Assembly: GCA_910592005.1 (NCBI GenBank)
Contig: CAJVPP010000313.1
Coordinates: 1 to 36,343 of the forward strand
Source of the DNA: Funneliformis mosseae
Taxonomy: Eukaryota; Glomeromycota; Glomeromycetes; Glomerales; Glomeraceae
Length of the DNA stretch: 36,343 bases
Reading direction: 5' to 3'
Of this stretch, positions 29,101 through 36,343 are shown in pieces. The position numbers and the translations under genes are program-made. The first letter of the stretch is position 1. Every line of letters starts with the position of its first letter. Under the pieces are notes generated by a model, which saw only the letters and a program-made list of their open reading frames with translations, searched no databases and was not told the origin of the DNA.

Positions 29101-32040
29101 ATTTTGTCAATAATAATTTGTATAGCATTGATAGATTTTGCTACAGTATTTATAAAATTAAAAAATCAAAATTTTTAATCTTAAAAGAAATTTTCTAATA
29201 TTATTTTAATATTATTAATAAAAATTAAATACAATAAGATGAAGAATCTGGTTTTTAGTTCATTTGAAGTGAATTTATAAAAAAAAAAAAAACATATATA
29301 ATTAAGTTTTTTTCTTATTAGTTAAAAAAAAAATAAATACTACTAATATTTCTGTAATGTTTTTATTATAATAAAAAGTTACTTTCTTTTATTATTTTTA
29401 ATTAACATACAAAATTTTAAATAAAAATGCTATCTAATAATTATAATTAATGAATTCAATTTCTATAATTCCTATTAAATCAACCAATAGTTCTGTTAAA
29501 CTACAGTAATATAATTATCATTATCGCTTAATTAAAACAAGATAAATGATTAATAACTATACTAATTATTATTATGTTAAAAAAGATCAATAACAGCTAT
29601 ATATATAAGAAATTTTAATAAATAAAAGTAATAAGCTATATATTATTAGGAGAATTATTGATATTATTAAATTTTTTTTTTTTAATAGTTGCTAAATGTC
29701 TTAATTTTCATACAAGTTCATATACTAATCAAATAAAACTCAAAAAAAAAAACATTTTTTTTTGTAATAAAAAATGTGTTTATAAATGAATTTATTAATT
29801 TGAAAAATTATGTTTTTGATAAAATCTATAAAAATAATTTAATAAAGATCAACTTTAATCTTCAAAAGAATATACAAGTAAATCAAAGATTTTAAGAAGA
29901 ATTTCAGATTAAAGTATATATTAAAAGTATTATTTAAGATAAAATAAGAATCAGTAATAATTTTTTAATTATTAAAATAAAATCAAATATAATTATAAAT
30001 TTTGTTTGATTTTAATTAAACAATTTTTATGAGATTAAGAAAAATATTTCTATCTTTAATTATTTTAAAAATAAACAAATTTATATTAAAAAAAAGCTTG
30101 AATATTAATGATAAATAATAAAAATATTATATCTATTAATTATATTAAAGAAATTTTAATAAAAATTCTATCTAAATTATTATTTATCAAGAAAAAATTA
30201 AACTAAAATATAAAGATAAAAGTTATATAAGATAAAACTATAAGTATTATCAGTATAAATTTAAGTAATTCTTCATTTTTAATAAAGTTTTAAATTATTA
30301 AAGTAAATTACTAATTATTAATATAATAATTATAAAATCAATTATAAATACATAGTATTTGTATAATTAATTAATTATTGATTATTAATGTAAATTTAAT
30401 ATCTAAATAATTTAATTATTAACTGCCTATATATTTCTTTTTAAAATGTATAATTTTATTTAATTAATTGAAAAAAAGTAAGAAAAGTATAACATATTAA
30501 TAAGTTATAGAAATCTATATTTACTAATACTTTATAATTAAATTTTTTAATAATAATTAAATGTTAATTTTTCTAAATATTATTATTAAAAAAGCTAAAA
30601 CATTTTATAAATATATTTTTTATTAGAAGCTATTAATATAATTTTGAAATAAAATATGAAATATTACTTTATTATATAAAATAAAATTTTGTTAATTTTT
30701 CAAATATTAATTATTTAGATAAAATATATTGTTAATTCAAAACAAAATAAAGGACTATATAAAACTATATAAGGTAATATAAAATATCTTGATACTTATC
30801 TACTCAATATGCTGATTTATACAAAAATCTAGATAAAGTAAATACCAGTGTGAATTTTTTTAGTTAAGATCATTTCAAACTTAATAACAGTCTTTTTTCC
30901 CTAGTTATTAATAGTATTTAAATATTTTAATAATTTTAGATTTCCATTTGAAATTTAAATATCATTCTAAATATTTAAAAGTTTTTAAAAAATTTAAATA
31001 ATATCAAAATTATATTTTTTGTAACATTAAAAAACTAATAATAAATATTATATTTTAGCTAAAGATAGTATTATAACTAATTACAATTTATCATATTTAT
31101 TTATTATAAGTTATAACTAATTATAATTTAATTTTAATAATATTATAATGAGTTGTAATTATATGATGTTTATTTATTATCAATTATAATTAATTATAAT
31201 ATTATTTTAGGCTTAATCAAATAATTATATTATTTATAATTATTAATAAATATATAATTATCTCAAATTATATTATTATATTATATCAATTATAATTCAA
31301 AAAATTAAATATTATCAATAGAAAAAACTATAATTTCAAATATTACATGAGATTTACCAATCAAAAATGATCTTATATTAGATGATTTCCAACTGCATTA
31401 AATAGTAATCAACAATAATTTCTGTTTTGCCTGTTGCTTTTATTTCTCCTATATTTTCTGAACAACTTATTTATTCTGTTTATCTTATTTTACCTATAAT
31501 TCTTTTAATATCTATAATTTATTTTACTTATTTTTATTATTTTACTACATTTAAGTATATAGTCAACTCTTTTTATAATGAATTTTAATATAACAAATTT
31601 TACAAAATAATAAATCTTTAGTGTAATACAAATTTTTTATATTAAAAAATCTTATTATATTAAATTTATTAGTTAAAAGCTATATAATAATGTACAAAGA
31701 AAATTTTATAAATACATATATATAAATAATTCTTTTTTAACAAATTTATTTATAACAAATTTTTATTTTAATACAATAAAAATTTAAAAGATGAATATTA
31801 CTTTAAAGAGAAACTATTTTATAGAAAAAAATAAAAAAGAACATTAATAAATGTTCTAAAGAAATCTGCTAATCTCAAAAAGAAGAAATTCAACTTACCA
31901 ATTAATTTCTAAGGTCTAAAAAAAATCAGTTCTAAAAAAGATAAGAAAGAATATTAGTAAACATTCTCAGAGAAATTTAAAGTCTATTTATTCTAAGAAA
32001 AAATTCAATTTACTAGTTAGTTTTCAAAATCTAAAAAACT
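29101..32040. other. Extremely AT-rich gene-free tract
   Basis: About 3 kb in which G and C are rare on both strands, full of TTA/TAA words, with stops in every frame. Short degenerate repeats occur: TAACTAATTATAATTT-like words recur at about 31073-31200, and a tandem unit of about 110 bp lies at 31839-32054. No RNA gene or coding exon could be recognised. Confidence 0.7.
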
Positions 32041-32054
32041 GGTTCTAAAAAATA
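31839..32054. repeat. Diverged tandem repeat, two units of about 110 bp
   Basis: Unit 1 starts at 31839 (GAACATTAATAAATGTTCT) and unit 2 at 31949 (GAATATTAGTAAACATTCTC). Both continue through a matching AAATTCAA(C/T)TTAC block and end in a (T/G)GTTCTAAAAAA-like segment. Identity looks about 75-80% by eye. The start of unit 1 is itself a near palindrome. Confidence 0.6.
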
Positions 32055-33125
32055 AAAATAAAAAAAAATAAAAATAAAAAATAAAAACAAATGAAAAGTA
32101 AATACTAAAAAAAATAATAATAAAAATAAAAACTAAATAAAAAGTAAAAAAACTAAAAAAGAATAAAATATCCAAAAATAAAATAAAATAAAATATATAT
32201 AAAAATAAAATAAATATATAGTAAAAAAAAAAAATAAAAAATTAAACTTAATACTTAAATTTTTTATTTAATAAATTTTTAATTAAAATAAATCTTTTAA
32301 TATTTAAAACTAATCTAAATTTTTATTAATATTTAATTAATATTTATAAAATAAAAGTAAAAAGAAAAGTGAAATTAAAAATAAATAAAACTAAAAATAA
32401 ATACAAAAGTAAAAAAAATCAAAAAGAAGAAGGGTAAAATTAAATAAAAAAAAATATAAAAAAATAATTAATCAATGAAAAAAATAAATATAAAAAAAAT
32501 GATAAAATTTAAAAAACATAAAATATAAATAAAAAAAAAGTAAAAAAAAAAAACAAAAAACTAAATAAAAGTAAAAAAAAAAGCAAAATTAAAAATAAAA
32601 ATAAAAATAAAAAAAAATAGAAGAGAGAAAAGAAAAAAGTGGTAAAAGAAAAAGAAAGAATCAAATAAAAATATAAATCAATGAAAAAATTGAATATAAA
32701 AAAAAATAAAAAATAATGAAATTAAAAATAAAAAAAAATAAAAATAAAAGAATGAAGGGAAAATTAAACAAAAAAATTAAACAATAACTATATTAATAAA
32801 AAAATAAACATAAAAAAATTGATAAAATTTAAAAAAAAAATATAAAAAAAATAAAAATAAAAAACGTAAAAAAAGACTGAATAGGTGAAAAAAGGAAAAA
32901 ATAAACAAAAAAAAACTAAATCAATAAAAAAATGAAAAAATTCAAAGGAAAGTAAGTAGAACTAAAAAAATATAAAAAAATAAATTAAAGATAAAATGGA
33001 AAAAAGAAAATTAAACAAAAAAAAACTAAATCAACAAAAATGAAAAAAATCAGGAAAAGGAGAAATAAAATAAAAAATAAATTTAAACAAAAGCGAGGAT
33101 AGGAGAAATAAAAAAAGAGCAATGT
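32041..33125 (+). repeat. A-rich, strand-asymmetric low-complexity tract
   Basis: About 1.1 kb dominated by AAAAATAAAAATAAA-type words on the plus strand, with very little T-rich sequence and almost no C. It is not one clean microsatellite. Units such as AAATAAAAAT, AAAACTAAAT and AAAAAAATGA alternate, and several segments (around 32440, 32780, 32900 and 33010) share a TAAACAAAAAAA(C/T)TAA-like core. Confidence 0.8.
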
Positions 33126-33874
33126 AATTAAATTTTTTAACTTATAGTTAAATGATTATATTGACTATTTTAATTGATCTAATTAGAAAATATTTTATTA
33201 TAATGAATTATCTATTATTATACAGAATAATTCATTATAGTGATAATGAATTTTCTTATAATAAAGGTCTAATTAGTTTGAACATCAAATTCGTTATATC
33301 AAGTTTTGACTATATTTTATTAAAATATATATTTATATTTAATTAATTTATAGTATAGCAAGTAATTTATTATAGTAAATTAATTTTATATAGATATAAT
33401 AATTTTTGCTTAAGTTATAACTTTTTAATAAGTTTCTAAACTCTTTTACAAATACAAATTTTAATATTATAAATAAAAAATTAATTTATTTCTATATAAA
33501 TTACTTTTTCCTTTAATGTTATCTCTTATTTAAGATTTGTTTTAATACTTTATATTGATTTAATTTTGAATTTATCATTACAAATTTAACTAAATATATC
33601 TTAAATTCTAAGATGTAATAATTTGTTAAGATAATTCAAGTATAATGGATATCTGTAAGACTTACAAAAAATCCTAAGGTTAGAAACTCTAAAGTGTAGA
33701 ATCAATTATCACAGCCTTTTAATTTAAATATTAAAATAACTAAAAATGAATCTAATAACAATATGTATTAAAATTATTTGAAAATTAAATTAGTTTTAAA
33801 TATCAAAAAATTATTTTAAAAATCAAAATCAATTTCATTTCAAAATAATTTATTTTTTTGGCAATTTCTATTTG
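33126..33874. other. AT-rich gene-free DNA, right part
   Basis: This goes back to mixed AT-rich sequence, with no purine bias. A 64-codon plus frame at 33152-33346 consists of AT-driven residues (I, L, Y, N) and is not called. Confidence 0.55.
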
Positions 33875-34119
33875 TACACGGATGTATTGTATACGGTCAT
33901 GTGATACGGCCGGCATTAACATTACTTTTACCAATATGATGAAATATCTGTATGACGTTTATGTGACAGTTAATTAGTGATGAATAAGAATTTTCACCGA
34001 AAAATTTCTAAGTTCCTGAAATAAATAGTAAAAACTAAAGACGGAGGGGTGTGACTCCGGTGACAAGTATATGTCACATGATACGGTACATACACCCCGT
34101 GTAAACTTAGAAATTTTCT
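33875..34119. repeat. Cluster of interlocking inverted repeats
   Basis: An imperfect 30-bp pair (33875-33904 with 34074-34103, sharing TACACGG, TGTA and TCATGTGA) overlaps a second, nearly perfect 16-bp pair (33999-34014 with 34104-34119, around AAATTTCTAAGTT). Inside are GGGGTGT/ACACCCC (34046 with 34091) and a GTGACA/TGTCAC hairpin (34060-34076). Base composition is clearly more GC-rich than the AT tract to the left. Confidence 0.6.
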
Positions 34120-34376
34120 ATCTTTTAAGCCTGATCGACGAATGAAATTTGTGGATTTGTTTATTACCAATTTTACAGAAAAGTAACTTTCTAAACTATT
34201 TTTTTCATACGTGTCAAACGCGTAACTCTAAAGATTATTAACTCCCTTTTTGTATTTCAAAATTTTTTTTACACTTAATACTTGTTTTTTGCTTTGTTTT
34301 TTCCCCATAAACTTGAAGTGAGTTAAAATGTCTTTCGACTTCAAAAATCCAAGATAAAAATGGACTGACTGTTTAC
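34120..34376. other. Gene-free spacer
   Basis: Mixed AT-rich sequence between the inverted-repeat cluster and the duplicated unit. Nothing recognised. Confidence 0.4.
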
Positions 34377-34840
34377 ATTAGGTAAGAAATTATTTTGGAC
34401 GAACTAGTCTATTAGACTTGCGTCATTGTCGGTTCACTTAGATAAATTGAAAACAGTATGGTAGAAAACCGGAAGCTCTTCGTGGCCTCCTCTCTAGTAG
34501 GTAGTCAGTTTAGCATGTTTTATTTTGCTGAAGGTCTACTAATTCTCAGTCTTCCTTTGCATACAAAAACCAATATGTCTAGCGAGTTACTCCCGAACCA
34601 AGTGCGAGAACGTCCTTCTCTATTTGTATTGTCAATTGTTTATCTACTTTAATTGGCAGCGTTTAAGGAAATAGTTCTACCTTTATGGTCAAATGTTTTT
34701 CTATTATAGTTGCCCATTATTTAGGTGAATAAATGGAGGGAGAACTGGAAGCGCTTCGTGGCCTCTAACGAGAACGTCCTTCTCTTTTTTGTTTATTTAT
34801 CTATTTAGTGGCTTGCTTAGATTTATCTAATCCTTTTTTT
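34377..34840. repeat. Duplicated unknown repeat, copy 1
   Basis: This begins ATTAGGTAAGAAATTATTTT and ends about TGGCTTGCTTAGATTTATCT. It carries two internal copies of a GGAAGC(T/G)CTTCGTGGCCTC box (34471-34489 and 34747-34765), each followed by GAGAACGTCCTTCTCT (34606-34621 and 34770-34785). In the second box the core GAAGCGCTTC is a perfect palindrome. It lacks about 16 bp that copy 2 has. Strand unknown. Confidence 0.85.
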
Positions 34841-34968
34841 TTTAATTTTTAAATTATTAGATAACGAACGCGAGGAAATTTCCACGGCTGAAAAATATTT
34901 TTTTCTTATTTCAATATGTCAACCAAAATAAAAGAAGTATATTCTAAAAAAGAATGATTATTGATTGT

Positions 34969-35450
34969 ATTAGGGTAAGAAATTATTTTGGGCGAACTGT
35001 CTATTAGACTTGCGTCATTGTTGGTTCACTTAGGTAAATTTAAAACAATATGGTAGAGAACCGGAAGCTCTTCGTGGCCTCCTCTCTAGTAGGTAGTCAG
35101 TTTAGCATGTTTTTTTTTGGTGAAGGTCTACTAATTCTCGAGAAGGAATTGGTTATGTCTTCCTTTGCATACAAAAACCAATATGTCTAGCAAGTTACTT
35201 CCGAACCAAGTGTGAGAACGTCCTTCTCTATTTGTGTATTGTCAATTGTTTATCTACTTTAATTGGCAGCGTTTAAGGAAATAGTTCTACCTTTATGGTC
35301 AAATGTTTTTCTATTATAGTTGCCCATTATTTAGGTGAATAAATGGAGGGAGAACTGGAAGCACTTCGTGGCCTCGCTTTAACGAGAACGTCCTTTTTCT
35401 TTTGTTTATTTATCTATTTAGTGGCTTGCATAGATTTATTTAACCTTTTT
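34969..35450. repeat. Duplicated unknown repeat, copy 2
   Basis: A direct copy of 34377-34840 with roughly 90% or more identity by eye, 128 bp further on. It repeats the same boxes (35063-35081 and 35357-35375). It has an extra GAGAAGGAATTGGTTATG segment at about 35140-35157 that is mostly missing in copy 1. The 64-codon frame of copy 1 (34458-34652) is broken here, so the unit is not protein-coding. Confidence 0.85.
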
Positions 35451-36343
35451 AATACAAATCATTAGGTATTCTAACTTCCGGGAAATTGGAACGAACCTAC
35501 TTTACGAATGAATAATTACGTCCAAAACGTTCGATAATTGAATAAAAAAAGAAATGAATTATGCCTTTAACAAATTCTTTGTTAGTATCAAAGAATGACA
35601 ACTGTTTGCAAAATTTTATTATTTTATCAAATATTATGCAATAAATCATTACAATAATTTTAGCGAGGCAAACAAACCACTCTAAAATCGTGACTAATAT
35701 ATAATAAACAATTATATCAATAATGAAATAAAAAAATTAAATATGAAAGTTTGGATTCAAATAACCTTTTTTTTTTATATTGCGTATATATATTGTATAT
35801 TGAAACGTTCAACTTTTAATTCATGATAAGTTCATCATCATCAATTAACTAAAAACATAATTATTAGAATGCATATAACCAACCACTGAGGTTTTGGAAC
35901 TGTCCGATGAAATCGCATCAATTCTGTAATAAAGAAGCTTTAAGTAAGACCAGTCAGTTACTCATTCTTCATGATTATAACGTATTTTAGTGTTCTTGGA
36001 AAAAAATGACGCGTGATATTTCCAATAATAATATTAAAGTTCTGCTGGTAAATCGTATCAGAATTTTTTTGCAACAAAGTTAAAACTTTACCTCCGTGGG
36101 TTCTTTACTCGTTCTCGTATCTTTTCATTTTGTTGTTTTTTCTTTGAACTTTTTTTTTGTATTTTTTTATAACTTCTTCCATATCCTTGCTTGATTTAGG
36201 CATTTCGTACAATCTGTACAAAAATCAAAAAAAAAAAAATTTGGAAGATCACGTGGAAAGTTATAACACTTTATAAAATCATATCGATAATTGGCATATG
36301 AAAATAAATTTGATTTCCCTCCCAAAGGTCCAGAATTTTGAAA
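35451..36343. other. Gene-poor right edge, possible gene end
   Basis: No gene could be established. On the minus strand an open frame runs from the window edge (36343) to a TAA at 36169-36167 (58 codons, starting FQNSGPLGGKSNLFSYANY). A good splice acceptor (TTTTGTACAG) lies at about 36211. This could be the end of a gene entering from the right, but the evidence is weak. Confidence 0.3.

Noticed and set aside
33152..33346. 64-codon plus frame in AT-rich DNA
   Set aside because: Residues are only those expected from A/T codons, with no start context or motif.
34458..34652. 64-codon plus frame in the duplicated repeat
   Set aside because: The second copy has an out-of-phase indel at the matching place, so the frame is not conserved.
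34377..35450. Reading the two direct copies as LTRs of a small retroelement
   Set aside because: The 128-bp spacer holds no primer-binding site, polypurine tract or coding sequence, and the copies lack TG...CA ends.

Overview
The window looks like nuclear DNA of an early-diverging filamentous fungus, most likely a glomeromycete close to Rhizophagus. This is inferred from four things. The background is very AT-rich and full of A/T homopolymers. The genes carry many 50-100 nt GT-AG introns. Fungal-type genes are present (Vac7, Dml1/Misato, Cmr1, Bph1-like BEACH). A single-exon F-box/LRR protein sits in a gene-poor area, and large F-box families are typical of that group. No organism name can be read from the sequence itself.

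Gene-dense part (1-27.8 kb), left to right: the 3' end of a pinin-family gene (+, 2-640); a five-exon Vac7-like vacuolar membrane protein (-, 1552-3929); a five-exon Cmr1/WDR76 WD40 protein (-, 5320-7149); an unrecognised single-exon 212-aa protein (+, 8361-8999); a 12-exon Misato/Dml1 tubulin-like protein (-, 9547-12074); a 14-exon, 2,227-aa BEACH-WD40 protein of the neurobeachin/LRBA/Bph1 type (-, 13074-20817); the nine-exon tRNA wobble-thiolation enzyme Ncs6/Ctu1 (+, 21949-23738); a frameshifted aquaporin relic (-, 23828-25044); and an F-box protein (-, 26094-27746). I rebuilt the exon joins by hand. All six multi-exon models that are complete in the window add up to whole codons.

Gene-poor part (27.8-36.3 kb): about 6 kb of extremely AT-rich, almost gene-less DNA, ending in about 1.1 kb that is nearly pure A on the plus strand. 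A cluster of inverted repeats (33875-34119) follows. After it come two direct copies (about 475 bp each) of an unknown non-coding repeat, each with two internal copies of a GGAAG..CTTCGTGGCCTC box.

The genes are mostly unlinked housekeeping functions: splicing, vacuole phosphoinositide control, DNA-damage chromatin, mitochondrial inheritance, vesicle traffic and tRNA modification. I see no operon-like system. The most striking signal is a textbook U12-type AT-AC intron in the WD40 part of the BEACH gene (14046-14130). It is supported by its donor, its branch site, its AC end and exact restoration of the WD40 reading frame. A 17-nt microexon in the same gene, the aquaporin pseudogene and the duplicated repeat are next in interest.
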